DNA from: Sphingomonas sp. Leaf339
GTDB taxonomy: Bacteria > Pseudomonadota > Alphaproteobacteria > Sphingomonadales > Sphingomonadaceae
Direction of reading: 5' to 3'
NCBI RefSeq assembly: GCF_001426195.1
Contig: NZ_LMRS01000023.1
Span: forward strand, 381,733-445,732
DNA: 64,000 nt
Part shown: positions 28,301 to 37,354 of the stretch, in pieces
Layout: the number at the start of each line of letters is the position of its first letter
Position numbering within the stretch: the stretch's first letter is position 1
Notes under the pieces: model-generated
The model's database searches: none
Told to the model about the DNA's origin: nothing
Seen by the model: the letters and a program-made list of their open reading frames with translations, nothing else
Program-made: the position numbers and the translations under genes

Positions 28301-28349
28301 GCCACTTTCAACGAAAAGCCACTTTCGTGAAAAGTGACCCCGCCACTTT
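28301..28349. repeat. Three GCCACTTT direct repeats upstream of the toxin-antitoxin operon
   Basis: GCCACTTT occurs at 28301-28308, 28318-28325 and 28342-28349. Inverted AAAGTG copies lie at 28332-28337 and near 28361. The spacing is 17 then 24 bases. They may be regulatory sites or a decayed small repeat. Confidence 0.5.
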
Positions 28350-28370
28350 ATACATCCGTGCAAAGTGCGC

Positions 28371-28652
28371 TCACCGCACCACCACGCCCTTCCAAAACGC
28401 CACCCGCCCAGCGATCGCGGCCGCCGCGTCCTTCGGCGTCGGATAATACCACGCCGCATCCCGGTTCTCCGCGCCGCCGGCGACCAGCGTGTAATAATGC
28501 GCGGTGCCCTTCCACGGACAAACGCTCGTCGTCGCGCTGTCCTTCAGCACCGCCGGATCGATTGACGCCAGCGGGAAGTAACTGTTGCCCTCGACGACGA
28601 CGATATCGTCGCTCGCCGCGATCCGCGTGTCGTTCCACCATGCTTCGGCCAT
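28371..28652 (-). CDS. DUF427 family protein
   Basis: A 93-residue protein with the DUF427 pattern: AEAWWNDTRIAASDD near the start, GNSYFPLASI, VCPWKGTAHYYTL (residues 44-56) and AAWYYPTPKDAA. The family is a small beta-tent fold of unknown biochemical function, widespread in actinobacteria and alphaproteobacteria. It stands alone here. Confidence 0.9.
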   Translation of the reverse strand: MAEAWWNDTRIAASDDIVVVEGNSYFPLASIDPAVLKDSATTSVCPWKGTAHYYTLVAGGAENRDAAWYYPTPKDAAAAIAGRVAFWKGVVVR

Positions 28653-28752
28653 GTCGTTCTCCTTGGCTGCTGCAACGCCTGATGTCGGCCGATCGTGCCG
28701 TCACTCGCATCCACCCCGACGCGCCGGTCACGGGCGCCGGGGCAGGACGGTG

Positions 28753-28884
28753 TCAGTCCTTGGGGCCGCCGACGATGCCGACCGGGCGGTCCTTGGTCGA
28801 TGGGTGAGAGGCGTTCTGCTTGGGCGGCTTGGCCGCCTTGGGTTTGCGGACTTCCTTGTTCGACTTTTGCTGGCTCTTGGCCAT
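28753..28884 (-). CDS. Small basic conserved hypothetical protein (43 aa)
   Basis: A 43-residue lysine-rich frame starting MAKSQQKSNKEVRKPKAAK and ending GIVGGPKD. Similar short Lys/Pro-rich proteins starting MAKSQQ occur in sphingomonads (from memory). It is probably disordered; the function is unknown. Confidence 0.7.
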   Translation of the reverse strand: MAKSQQKSNKEVRKPKAAKPPKQNASHPSTKDRPVGIVGGPKD

Positions 28885-29056
28885 GATCGGTTCCGATCGG
28901 GGCGGAAGGCCCCGGCCGAACCCTACACCCCCCGCGCGGCGATGCCCATCGCCCTATACTGACGGATGCCGCCGCGCCACACCTCGCGCGCAAAGTGTCC
29001 AACAGCCGTCGCCCGCCCGCTGTCCTACACGCGCCATTTCTGGTTCACCCTGGTCG

Positions 29057-29855
29057 ATGAGCAAATCGACCGACACCCCGCCCGCCGCCGGCATCCTCGT
29101 CGACCATGCCGGTACGACATCCTCCCCCGTCTCGCGCTTCGACGCACATGGCTTTGATCCTACGGAGTTCGAATGGCGCCCCGTCGCCCGCCGGCCGCGC
29201 AGCGATGGCTGGACGCCCGACGTGCAGCGCCGCTTCATTCAGGCGCTGGCCGAAACCGGCTTGGTGCAGGAGGCGGCGCAGGCCGTCGATATGTCGGTGC
29301 AGAGCGCCTATCGCCTGCGCACCGCGCCGGGATCGGAGGGGTTCGCCCGCGCCTGGGCCGCCGCGCTTCACGCCGCCGCCGACCGGATCGCCGACCTCGC
29401 CTTCGCCCGCGCGATCGAGGGGGAGGAGGTGCCCGTCTTCGACGGCGACGGGGTGCGCATCGGCGCGAAGCGGCGCGAAGCGGCGCGTCAACGACCGGAT
29501 GGTGATGTTCCTGCTGCGCGCCCATCGGCCGGAACGATACGGCGTCGCGCATCGCACCGCGGCGGCCGCCGAGGCGCAGCCCGCGCCCGAGCAACCGCTG
29601 CCCGATGCCCTCGCCGCGCTCGGCCCCGTGCCACCCGCCGATCCGCACTGCCTGATCCCGCCGGCCGCGCTGGCCGCGGCGGTCGATACCGCGCGCGCGG
29701 TGGCCGATGTCTACGATCGCTATCCCGTCGACGAACGCGAACCCTATGCCGCCCTGCGCATACCCGCCGACCACCCCGTCACCCACGAACGCCGCCGCAA
29801 CCGTCGCCAGCGCCGGGCAGGCGGGAATGGCGCAAACGACACGTTCTTGGCCTAA
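29057..29855 (+). pseudogene. Conserved sphingomonad hypothetical protein, frameshifted by a 10-bp tandem duplication
   Basis: From ATG 29057 the frame encodes MSKSTDTPPAAG through GVRIGAKRR. The continuation VNDRMVMFLLRAHRPERYG up to the stop at 29855 lies in the +1 frame. At the switch the 10-mer CGGCGCGAAG is repeated exactly (29461-29470, 29471-29480). Removing one copy restores a single 262-residue frame. The N-terminal half (VQRRFIQALAETGLVQEAAQ and DMSVQSAYRLR) looks like a helix-turn-helix segment. Without the repair the first frame runs on to 29866 as Arg-rich nonsense. A sequencing error cannot be excluded. Confidence 0.8.
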
Positions 29856-29875
29856 CCTTAGCCTAACCTTCCGGG

Positions 29876-30562
29876 TCAGCCGGGCGGCAAGGCCCAGTCG
29901 ATCGCCGCCTCGCCATGGCTCGCCAGAAAGGCATTGGCCTGCGAGAAATGGCGGCTGCCGAACCAGCCATTATACGCCGACAGGGGAGAGGGGTGAGGGG
30001 CCTTCAGCACCAGATGAGTGCCGTCGTTCTTCACGAACGCCGCCTTCTTCTGGGCATAGCTGCCCCACAGCATGAACACGACCGGATCGGGCTTGGCCGC
30101 CACCAGCCGGATGACGGCATCGGTGAACCGCTCCCACCCCCGGTCGCGGTGCGATGCCGCCTGTCCGCTTGCCACCGTCAGCACGCTGTTCAGCAGCAGC
30201 ACGCCCTGCTTCGCCCAATGCTCCAGATGGCCATGCGTCGCCGGCTCGATCCCGCAATCGGTGCGCAGTTCCTTGTAGATGTTCAGCAGGCTGGGCGGCG
30301 GCTTCACCCCCGGCTGGACCGAGAAGCACAGGCCATGCGCCTGTCCCTCGCCATGATAGGGGTCCTGCCCCAGGATCACGACCCGCACCGCCGGCAGCGG
30401 CGTCAGGTCCAGCGCCCGGAACCAGTCGGCCGACGGCGGGAAGATGCGCTTGCCCGCCTGCTTCTCCGCGACCAGGAAGGCGCGGAGCGCGGCCATGTAT
30501 TCGCTGTCGAACTCGCCCCGCAGCGGCTCCAGCCAGGTCGGATTGAGCCGTACGTCACTCAT
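29876..30562 (-). CDS. ung: Uracil-DNA glycosylase, family 1
   Basis: A 228-residue enzyme that removes uracil from DNA to start base-excision repair. The catalytic motif [17 protein letters not shown] (water-activating aspartate), LLLNSVLTV and the [13 protein letters not shown] leucine loop are intact. The length matches family 1. The next upstream gene ends 3 bases before this start. Confidence 0.97.
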   Translation of the reverse strand: MSDVRLNPTWLEPLRGEFDSEYMAALRAFLVAEKQAGKRIFPPSADWFRALDLTPLPAVRVVILGQDPYHGEGQAHGLCFSVQPGVKPPPSLLNIYKELRTDCGIEPATHGHLEHWAKQGVLLLNSVLTVASGQAASHRDRGWERFTDAVIRLVAAKPDPVVFMLWGSYAQKKAAFVKNDGTHLVLKAPHPSPLSAYNGWFGSRHFSQANAFLASHGEAAIDWALPPG

Positions 30563-30565
30563 CGC

Positions 30566-30865
30566 TCAACGCTTCCGCACGAACTCGGCGCGCAGCACCA
30601 GCCCCTTGATGCCGTCGAACTTGCAGTCGATCTCCTGCGCATCGCCGGTCAGCCGGATGGACTTGATGAGCGTCCCGCGCTTCAGCGTCTGGCCCGCGCC
30701 TTTCACGGTCAGGTCCTTGATCAGCGTCACCTGATCGCCATCGGCCAGCAGGTTGCCGACCGAATCGCGCACCTCGACCGCCTGTTCGGCGCTGGCGGTC
30801 GCCACGTTGGCCGCGCTGACCCACTCGCCGCTCGCCTCGTCATAGACATACTCGTCGTCGCTCAC
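30566..30865 (-). CDS. PhnA-like (YjdM) protein lacking the N-terminal zinc ribbon
   Basis: A 99-residue protein whose C-terminal two thirds (VRDSVGNLLADGDQVTLIKD, LTVKG, LKRGTLIKSIRL and DCKFDGIKGLVLRAEFVRK) match the PhnA domain of YjdM. E. coli YjdM has a Cys-rich zinc ribbon in front; here it is replaced by an acidic stretch without cysteines (MSDDEYVYDEASGEWV). The function is unknown; the name phosphonoacetate hydrolase sometimes used for the family is not supported. Confidence 0.85.
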   Translation of the reverse strand: MSDDEYVYDEASGEWVSAANVATASAEQAVEVRDSVGNLLADGDQVTLIKDLTVKGAGQTLKRGTLIKSIRLTGDAQEIDCKFDGIKGLVLRAEFVRKR

Positions 30866-30941
30866 GCCATCGCTCCTGCTGCGCCGTTTGCGCTAGAGCA
30901 GCCCGCCGCCACCCGAAAGCCGTTTCGCGCGTTCTCCCGTC

Positions 30942-31427
30942 ATGCGCTTCCTTCTCGCCGCCCTGCCGGCCCTCGCCCTGCTCACCACCGCCGCCGCCCC
31001 GCCGGCGCCAACGTTCGACGCGCTGCGCTTCTTCAACGGCAAGACCGAGGGGAAGGGGCGGTTCAAGGTCGTGCTGCGCGCCGGCCACGACGTGCACGTG
31101 CAGGGCCATGGCCGGATGGAGGGCGACACGCTGATCCTCGACCAGATCGTCACCCGCGAAGGCACCGCCCCCAAACCCCGCCAATGGCGCATCCGCGAGG
31201 TATCACCGGGCCGCTACACCGGCACGCTGACCGATGCCAAGGGCGCGATCACCGGCGAGACGACCGGCGACCGGCTGCATCTCGCCTTCACCAGCACCGG
31301 CGGGTTCAAGGTCGAACAATGGCTGACGCTCGCCGCCGATGGCCGCTCGGCCCAGAACCGGCTGACCGCCAAGAAGTTCGGCATCACCGTCGCCACGCTG
31401 GACGAGACGATCCGCAAGCTCGACTGA
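30942..31427 (+). CDS. DUF3833-like exported protein
   Basis: A 161-residue protein with signal peptide (MRFLLAALPALALLTTAAA). The body is a beta-rich, lipocalin-like domain: FFNGKTEGKGRFKVV, GDTLILDQIV, WRIREVSPGRYTGTLTD and DRLHLAFT. The FF-x-G-K-T-x-G opening resembles DUF3833 lipoproteins, but the lipobox cysteine is missing. The function is unknown. Confidence 0.7.
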   Translation: MRFLLAALPALALLTTAAAPPAPTFDALRFFNGKTEGKGRFKVVLRAGHDVHVQGHGRMEGDTLILDQIVTREGTAPKPRQWRIREVSPGRYTGTLTDAKGAITGETTGDRLHLAFTSTGGFKVEQWLTLAADGRSAQNRLTAKKFGITVATLDETIRKLD

Positions 31428-31432
31428 CGCGA

Positions 31433-32872
31433 TCAATAGAGGCCAGGCACCTCGCGCTGGGCGGTGTTGGGCCGCTCCGGCGACAACAGCGTGCGCGCGG
31501 CACTGGTCCGCAGTGACTGGGCGCTGGCGTCGCCGGTGATCGGACTGCACACCCGGCCCGCCAGGAAGTCGAGCGCCGCCTTGGTCGATGCCTCGCGCGG
31601 GTCGCCCAATTGATAGGTGGTGTCGTCGGTGGCCTGACAGCTCGCCTCCACCTTGCTGGCGAGGCCATCATAATAATCGCCCTGTCGCGCCGCGTTCTGC
31701 GTCGCCAGCGCGACCACGCGCAGCCGGTCGTCGCAACTCGTATTGTCGAGCCCGATCTGGCCGACCGGCTTGCCATAGGTGTTGGTGCCGACCAGCGCCG
31801 CGTTGGCGTGGAGATACGGGATCGCCGCGTTGATCACCAGTTCGCTGGCTGATGCGCTGCTCCCCGTGCCGATGAACGCGATCCGCGTCGCCGCGATCGA
31901 CTGCGTCTGGGGGGCGTAGAAGCGCGTGCTGTTGTTCGACGACTTGCTGGGGCGATAGGCAGTATAGCTCTGCACCTCGCTGGTCGATCGCGCGCCGCCC
32001 AACAGGTCGCTGAACAGCTCGGCGATCTTGATGAGGCCGCCGCCATTGTAGCGGACATCGACGATCACCTGCGTGACGCCGGCCGCCTTGAACCGCGCGA
32101 ACGCCTCGCGCAGGGCAGGGTCGGCGGTTTCGATGAAGGTGCGCAGGTTGACGTAGCCGACCTGCCGGCCGCCGTCGTTAATGATCTGGGCGCCGTACCG
32201 CGACGATACCGGGGTCAGCGCATAATCGGTCTTGGCGATCGTCACGTCGCGCGTGCCGCCCGCCGCGCTGGTCACGCGCAGAAGCCGCGCCGTCCCGGCG
32301 GTCGATGGCCCCAGCGCATCCGACACGCCGGCGCTGCCGCTGGCCGCCATGATCGTGCTGACGGTGCGAAGGTCGCTGGCGCTGGTGCCGATCGCGAGGA
32401 TCTCCGTACCGCGATCGATCCCTGCGTTCAGCGCCGGTGCACCCTCGAACGCCTCGGCAACGAACACGCGGCGGTTGGCGGTGTCATAGGACAGACGCAC
32501 GCCGAAGCCGGCGCTGGAGCCGCTGTTGTAGTAAGCGTTCTCTTCCGCGATCGACGTCAGATAGGTGAAGTACCGGTCCTTGCGCTGGCTGCGCGCGGTG
32601 GCGGTCAGGGCGTCGATATAATCCTGTACCGTCGAATAGCCCGACGGACTGAGCGAGGCCGGCAGCAGATCGGGGAACAGATACCATTCGCGCAACTGCC
32701 CCGCCGCCCAGTTCTGGCGATCGGTCAGCGAACACCCGGCGGTGGTGGTCGGGGTCGGCGTGGCGGTGCCGCTTGGGGTCGATCCGGTAAAACTGCCGCC
32801 GTCATCCCCTCCACCGCCGCATCCGGAGAGAAGAGCGAACAGGCTGACAGCCGCGACGAATCTGGATCTCAT
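31433..32872 (-). CDS. S41-family C-terminal processing peptidase-like lipoprotein
   Basis: A 479-residue lipoprotein with lipobox LLSGC near residues 14-18 and a Gly/Thr/Pro-rich linker. A PDZ-like region follows (GVRLSYD, VFVAEAFEGAPALNAGIDRG). The protease core has VIVDVRYNGGG and the nucleophile serine region GSSASASELV, with TYGKPVGQ further on. S41 peptidases use a Ser/Lys dyad. It is probably an outer-membrane or periplasmic protease; the substrate is unknown. Confidence 0.9.
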   Translation of the reverse strand: MRSRFVAAVSLFALLSGCGGGGDDGGSFTGSTPSGTATPTPTTTAGCSLTDRQNWAAGQLREWYLFPDLLPASLSPSGYSTVQDYIDALTATARSQRKDRYFTYLTSIAEENAYYNSGSSAGFGVRLSYDTANRRVFVAEAFEGAPALNAGIDRGTEILAIGTSASDLRTVSTIMAASGSAGVSDALGPSTAGTARLLRVTSAAGGTRDVTIAKTDYALTPVSSRYGAQIINDGGRQVGYVNLRTFIETADPALREAFARFKAAGVTQVIVDVRYNGGGLIKIAELFSDLLGGARSTSEVQSYTAYRPSKSSNNSTRFYAPQTQSIAATRIAFIGTGSSASASELVINAAIPYLHANAALVGTNTYGKPVGQIGLDNTSCDDRLRVVALATQNAARQGDYYDGLASKVEASCQATDDTTYQLGDPREASTKAALDFLAGRVCSPITGDASAQSLRTSAARTLLSPERPNTAQREVPGLY

Positions 32873-33001
32873 CGATTCTTCCCAATTGGCTTCAGCGGTT
32901 TAGCCGGGTTCCGTATCCCTGTCAGGTTAAACACGCGTCATTACGCTAGGGTGAAGCAACCCGTCCCGATGATGCTCGTTTCACGCCCAGGAGGCTGTTC
33001 A

Positions 33002-33364
33002 ATGTACAGACCGATCGCTTTGTCGTTGCCCCTGCTCATGCTTGCCGCCTGCGACAGCGGCACCACCGCCACTACGTCGGTCGCTAACACCGCGACGGCG
33101 GCACCGGATGGCGGATATGCCGCCCGGATCAAGACGCTGTCGCCCAGGTTGCGATCCGGCGTCTTCCTGCGCGCGATCCGGGATGCGGGCGAGGAGTGTC
33201 AGGAGGTGACGCGCGAGTTCGCGATCGCTCCGATCGAAAACCGCCCTGCCTGGGGGGTCGTCTGCGATAAGACCAATCCCTGGGTCGTCTCGATCGACCC
33301 CAACGGCACCGCGATGGTCACCAAGGCGTCGATAGCATCGCCGTCGAAACCTACCGCCGGATAG
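33002..33364 (+). CDS. Hypothetical lipoprotein
   Basis: A 120-residue protein from ATG 33002, with a signal peptide and lipobox MLAAC (residues 13-17). A Thr/Ala linker precedes a small domain with two cysteines (EECQEVTREF, WGVVCDKTNPWVVSIDPNG). The opening ATG has GGAGG about 11 bases upstream. No family was recognised. Confidence 0.75.
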   Translation: MYRPIALSLPLLMLAACDSGTTATTSVANTATAAPDGGYAARIKTLSPRLRSGVFLRAIRDAGEECQEVTREFAIAPIENRPAWGVVCDKTNPWVVSIDPNGTAMVTKASIASPSKPTAG

Positions 33365-33371
33365 GTCGCGA

Positions 33372-33749
33372 TCAGTCTTCGTTATCGAAATATCCGGCGC
33401 GGCGCTGGCGATTGCGGGTGAACCACGCCCAGCCGGTCAGGAAGAAGCCGAACAGCGCGAATAACAGCACCAGCGCGGCGAGTGGCAAGGGTGCTCGCTC
33501 GACGATCGCGACGCCCAGCGCGATCAACGTGCCGAGCGAATAGAGCGCACAGCCCAGCGCCACCCGGATGCGGGCACCGCGCTTGCGCGCGTTGAACGGC
33601 ACGATCGCGACCAGACACAGGGAGGACAAGGCAAGCGCGATCGGCAGACCGATCTTCACGACGGGACTGCCGAACAACAATAGGGAAAGCGCCAGGGTCG
33701 TCAGCGCCCAGAGCGCCGCCCATAACCGGATTTTTATCATTCCACTCAC
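33372..33749 (-). CDS. Small integral membrane protein of unknown function
   Basis: About 125 residues with four hydrophobic segments (RLWAALWALTTLALSLLLF, IGLPIALALSSLCLVAIV, LGCALYSLGTLIALGVAIV, LAALVLLFALFGFFLTGWAW) and a charged C-terminus. A second start (MIKIR) lies 9 bases inside. No family was recognised. It converges on the upstream lipoprotein gene with a 7-base gap. Confidence 0.65.
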   Translation of the reverse strand: MSGMIKIRLWAALWALTTLALSLLLFGSPVVKIGLPIALALSSLCLVAIVPFNARKRGARIRVALGCALYSLGTLIALGVAIVERAPLPLAALVLLFALFGFFLTGWAWFTRNRQRRAGYFDNED

Positions 33750-33798
33750 GAACTCCAGCAGGGGCGGCGGTGCAACCTAAAAGGGTTCGTCGCAGAAT

Positions 33799-34605
33799 TC
33801 AAAGCGTCGCTGGCACCGAAACGATCGGATCGTCCGACTGATCGATCCGCGCCTGCAAACATTCGACCCGACCATCCTCCAGTCGGACCGCCGTCAGCAC
33901 GCCGGTCTTGTACGCGCCGGTGTCGATGCCGATACGCTGTTCGCGAATGACGGGCTGGTCGGAATCCCAGCTGTGACCGTGCACGATGATCTTTTCGAAC
34001 CGCCGTTTGTGGTCGAGGAAATCATCGCGGATCCATAAAAGATCGGCCGCAACCTGACGATGGAGCGGGACGCCCGGTCGCACGCCGGCATGCACGAAAG
34101 CGTAGTCGCCGATCCGATGCGACAGCGACAGCGTCTGCAACAGGCGTAGGTGAGAGGCAGGCATCCGCTCCATCAACTCGTCCCGCGCGCGGTAGTAATC
34201 GGCCGACACGGCAGGATCGGGGAGTGTCACGCCATAGGATTGCAGCGTCTGGGCGCCGCCGACGTTCAGCCAGCCCTGCGCCCCGATCGGGTCGTCGATA
34301 TAGGCGAGCATCATTTCCTCGTGATTGCCCTTGAGGAAATAAGGATCGAATTCGGCATGAGTCCGCATCCAGACCAGCGCCGACAGTATCTTTGCCGATT
34401 CGGGACCGCGATCGACGTAGTCGCCGCAAAAGACGACGATCGGTCGGCGGCCATTACCCCTCGTCTTCACATCGTCGGCAATGCGGGCGAGCAACCGCGT
34501 CATCAGGTCATACCGCCCGTGAACGTCGCCGATCGCGTACACCAACTCACCTGCGACCGAGGCATTCGTGCCCCAGGGCATGTCGCTGGCCGCCTTCGTC
34601 CACAT
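33799..34605 (-). CDS. PP2A-like serine/threonine or bis-nucleoside phosphatase (metallophosphoesterase)
   Basis: About 268 residues. Metallophosphoesterase motifs are complete: YAIGDVHGRYD, VVFCGDYVDRGPES, LKGNHEEM, FVHAGVRPG and IIVHGHS. This set matches bacterial PrpA/ApaH-like phosphatases that act on phosphoproteins or dinucleoside polyphosphates. ATG 34605 and GTG 34608 are both possible starts. The next gene upstream ends 9 bases before this start. Confidence 0.92.
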   Translation of the reverse strand: MWTKAASDMPWGTNASVAGELVYAIGDVHGRYDLMTRLLARIADDVKTRGNGRRPIVVFCGDYVDRGPESAKILSALVWMRTHAEFDPYFLKGNHEEMMLAYIDDPIGAQGWLNVGGAQTLQSYGVTLPDPAVSADYYRARDELMERMPASHLRLLQTLSLSHRIGDYAFVHAGVRPGVPLHRQVAADLLWIRDDFLDHKRRFEKIIVHGHSWDSDQPVIREQRIGIDTGAYKTGVLTAVRLEDGRVECLQARIDQSDDPIVSVPATL

Positions 34606-34614
34606 CACGGGCGT

Positions 34615-35385
34615 TTATTCACTGGCGAAGCGCGTCGCTGGTCCGGTATTGGCAAGATAGCGCAGCTGATCGGCCAGATCGTCATAGCGGCGGATCGTCT
34701 CATCGGGATCGTCTAGCGATATCGCCAGGGCGCGTGTCCAGTCGCGGCGGATGTCAACCAGATCGCGGCGCGGCACGCCAGCCTGTACTGCCCGCTGATA
34801 CGCCGCCAAGAGTCGCCGGTCGGCCGCACGCACGTCGCGATAAATGCAGGCATCCTCGTTGCTACCCGCCCGGCAGCCATCCTGGCGCCCGCCGGCATCG
34901 GTTGATACTGTCATACGGCGGACGGCGGGTAGAGGCGAATCTTCGGACGGGATTGGTGCGACGCGAACGGAACGTGGGGCGTCCATCCGCTCTTCGACCG
35001 CAACCGTCGTGGGTGTCACATCCGACGGCTGGTCGGCAGTTTGTAAAACAGCGTCCTCCACACGCGGCTGAACCGATGGCGCAATCGCTGTGAAGGCCGC
35101 GACATGATCGATCTTGCGGGGTGCAATGTGTTGCGTCGATGCGGCGTTCAGGGGTGACGCCGTGTCAATCTGCGTGAACAGGAACCCCGCCGTCACCAGC
35201 GCCGCGATAGGCGCACCTAATGTCAGCCAGCGAGCGTGCCGACGTGGTGCGGCAGTCCTGATGGCGCGAAAGGCGTTACCGGATAGCCGCGCATCATCGA
35301 TCCGGTCACCGGCAAGACCGGCCGACCCGAAGATACCTTGCATGTCGTTGGCGACCTTACCGGTCCAATCATCGCTCGCGGCCAT
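34615..35385 (-). CDS. Membrane-anchored protein with LprI/DUF1311-like C-terminus
   Basis: A 256-residue protein: cytoplasmic N-terminus, one transmembrane helix (LTLGAPIAALVTAGFLF, about 54-70) and a long Thr/Pro-rich periplasmic linker. The C-terminal region has two cysteines (DGCRAGSNEDACIYRDVRAA) followed by DRRLLAAYQRAVQAG, as in LprI-type lysozyme-inhibitor domains. It lies 9 bases upstream of the phosphatase gene, suggesting one transcript. The domain call is a resemblance, not a proof. Confidence 0.7.
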   Translation of the reverse strand: MAASDDWTGKVANDMQGIFGSAGLAGDRIDDARLSGNAFRAIRTAAPRRHARWLTLGAPIAALVTAGFLFTQIDTASPLNAASTQHIAPRKIDHVAAFTAIAPSVQPRVEDAVLQTADQPSDVTPTTVAVEERMDAPRSVRVAPIPSEDSPLPAVRRMTVSTDAGGRQDGCRAGSNEDACIYRDVRAADRRLLAAYQRAVQAGVPRRDLVDIRRDWTRALAISLDDPDETIRRYDDLADQLRYLANTGPATRFASE

Positions 35386-35495
35386 ATCGTGCCTTTACCC
35401 TTTCGACCCTTTCACTGGACCTTCCGTCCTTAACCGACAGTTTACGGTTTGGGTCCCGATGCCGGATGATATGGATCAAGTGGCCACGTTCGGCG

Positions 35496-36017
35496 TTAGG
35501 CTCGCCCTTCCAGCTTGGCCTTCAATCCGGCAAAGGCGTTGAAGGGTGTGACCTCGTCCTCGCTGACGACGCCGGCGTCCTTCAGGGCGGCGGCGGCGTT
35601 CGGTCCGCGCGGGAACGGATCGAGCGACAGCGCCATCGTTTCGGCAGCCGCTTCACCCAGATCGATCGCGCCGCCCTCGATCTCGATCGTGTCGAGCGCG
35701 TCGGCGGACAGTTCGATCTCTTCGCCCGTAACGGACGGTTCGACGAAGCGGACCGCGACTGGCTCGTCGATGGCCACCGGGAGCGCGTCACCGGTAATCG
35801 AACAGGCCTGTACCAGGTCAGCGGTGACGGTGCCGGTCACCAGGATGCCGGAAGCCTCTCGGCGAACGATCAGGTGTGCGGCCAGCTTGTCAATCGCGAC
35901 GATGCCGAACCGACGCGCCAGTGCCGCCCGCTCGCGCTCGTCGGCGGCGATCTCGATCCGGCGATCCTGCTCGCCGATCGTGTCGAGCCGTTCGGGCCGG
36001 CTCCATTCGGGGGTCAT
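35496..36017 (-). CDS. DUF177/YceD-family protein (23S rRNA accumulation)
   Basis: A 173-residue protein of the YceD family, with VTADLVQACSITGDALPVAI carrying the conserved cysteine, EEIELSADALDTIEIEGGAI, and the C-terminal region ending FNAFAGLKAKLEG. In E. coli YceD is required for normal 23S rRNA levels. Its ATG overlaps the upstream chaperone gene's stop (ATGA). This pairing is common in sphingomonads. Confidence 0.9.
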   Translation of the reverse strand: MTPEWSRPERLDTIGEQDRRIEIAADERERAALARRFGIVAIDKLAAHLIVRREASGILVTGTVTADLVQACSITGDALPVAIDEPVAVRFVEPSVTGEEIELSADALDTIEIEGGAIDLGEAAAETMALSLDPFPRGPNAAAALKDAGVVSEDEVTPFNAFAGLKAKLEGRA

Positions 36018-36541
36018 GGCAGTTCTCCGTTCAACAAGGTCTCGATCGGTCGGGTGGACAGATCGCCGTGCAGGCGCCGTAGTTCGGTCGCGACATGCTC
36101 CACGGCCGATGCCGATGGGGCTTCGTCACGATAGAGATTGCGGATCAGCGCATCTTCCAGACTGCCGCCCGCAAAGGCGTCACGATAGGCGCCGAGGCGC
36201 CCGCCGAGCGCCGCCATCATCCGGCCGACCTGCTTGCCGACAACCATGTCGCCAAAGCCGATCTGGCGGAGCTGCGCGTCCATGTCGTCCACGAAGTGTT
36301 CGGCCAGCGCGGTTGCGGGAGCAGTGCCCTCCGGTTCCTGTTCGAGGCGCATCAGCACGATCGAGAGTACGGCGGCGATCGCATCGAAGCGGCCATCGAC
36401 CGTATCGGGAACGGCGCCGGCGACATACCAGTGTTCGGCCCGTGCACGGGTGACGATCGCGCGGTAGAGCGGAATGGTCGCTTCGTCGCGCCGTGGCCGC
36501 CATAATCTTTTCAGCCAGTCCAAGCTCCGCATCCTCTCCAT
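36014..36541 (-). CDS. Ubiquinol-cytochrome c chaperone family protein
   Basis: A 175-residue protein resembling the CBP3/UQCC1 chaperone domain that assists cytochrome bc1 assembly: LYRAIVTRARAEHWYVAG, DTVDGRFDAIAAVLSIVLMR, FVDDMDAQLRQIGFGDM and VGKQVGRMMAALGGRLGAYR. The frame is open to 37228, but upstream sequence is antisense to the BamE-like gene. ATG 36541 gives the usual start; 36532 is the alternative. It is translationally coupled to the DUF177 gene. Confidence 0.9.
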   Translation of the reverse strand: MERMRSLDWLKRLWRPRRDEATIPLYRAIVTRARAEHWYVAGAVPDTVDGRFDAIAAVLSIVLMRLEQEPEGTAPATALAEHFVDDMDAQLRQIGFGDMVVGKQVGRMMAALGGRLGAYRDAFAGGSLEDALIRNLYRDEAPSASAVEHVATELRRLHGDLSTRPIETLLNGELP

Positions 36542-36685
36542 CGTCTCACGGCAAAGGTTCCGTGCCCGTCGTTGCCGTGCGACTTGTGCACCGCCGGCTC
36601 CTCGCATATCGAGGCGTTCGGTGGCCGATGCAATCGCGGGCGGTGGCCGCTTCGTACCCCAGTGTCGCCCGCCTGGAGTGTTTTC

Positions 36686-37180
36686 ATGCGTTTCCCGTCC
36701 GCCCGCGCCGCGCTCGCCGCGAGTCTCGTCGCCGGCGTCCTTGTCGGGGGCTGTGCGCCGCTGCGATCGCACCAGGGCTATGTGATCGATGCCGATCTGG
36801 TCAATTCGGTGCAACCGGGCGTGGATACTCGCCAGTCCGTGCAGCAAGTGCTGGGCAAGCCGAGCATCGCCGGCCAGTTCGCGCCGGGCACCGGTGGTGA
36901 CTGGTATTACATCGCGCGTGACAGCCGCAACTATGGCTTCCAGACGCCGCGGGTGAAATCGCAGATCACCATCCAGATCAGCTTTGATCCCGCCGGCAAC
37001 GTGACGACGATCCGTCGCGGCGACATCGAACAGGTCGCGTCGATCACTCCGTACGGCAAGACGACGCCGACGCTGGGTCGCCAGCGCGGGTTTTTCCAGG
37101 ATCTGTTCGGCAATATCGGCACGGTCGGCGCCGCGGGTGCCGGCGGTGGTGGTGGCGGTGGCAGTCGCGATACGCCGTAA
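36686..37180 (+). CDS. bamE: BamE/SmpA-OmlA family outer-membrane assembly lipoprotein
   Basis: A 164-residue lipoprotein with lipobox VGGC near residues 20-23. The SmpA/OmlA domain shows LVNSVQPGVDTRQSVQQVLG, then KPS and WYYIARDSRNYGF. BamE is an accessory part of the BAM complex that inserts beta-barrel proteins. A Gly-rich tail (GAGGGGGGGSRDTP) ends the protein. It is divergent from the chaperone/DUF177 operon. Confidence 0.9.
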   Translation: MRFPSARAALAASLVAGVLVGGCAPLRSHQGYVIDADLVNSVQPGVDTRQSVQQVLGKPSIAGQFAPGTGGDWYYIARDSRNYGFQTPRVKSQITIQISFDPAGNVTTIRRGDIEQVASITPYGKTTPTLGRQRGFFQDLFGNIGTVGAAGAGGGGGGGSRDTP

Positions 37181-37354
37181 GACCGGTAGCGGTCCGAGCC
37201 GACTAGCCGGCCCGATCTTTCCCATCATTTGACAGTTTCGTTAACCCAACCCGTTGTTATGTCTGGCTCGTGTTGGGACACTGACCCTGATCTAAACCGT
37301 TGCGGCGCCCCCTTAAAACCTCCATTTCGGAGGTAATGTCAGGGGGAAGCGGCG

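Noticed and set aside
36542..37228. N-terminal extension of the ubiquinol-cytochrome c chaperone frame to 37228
   Set aside because: The extension is antisense to the BamE-like gene and does not look like the start of this family.
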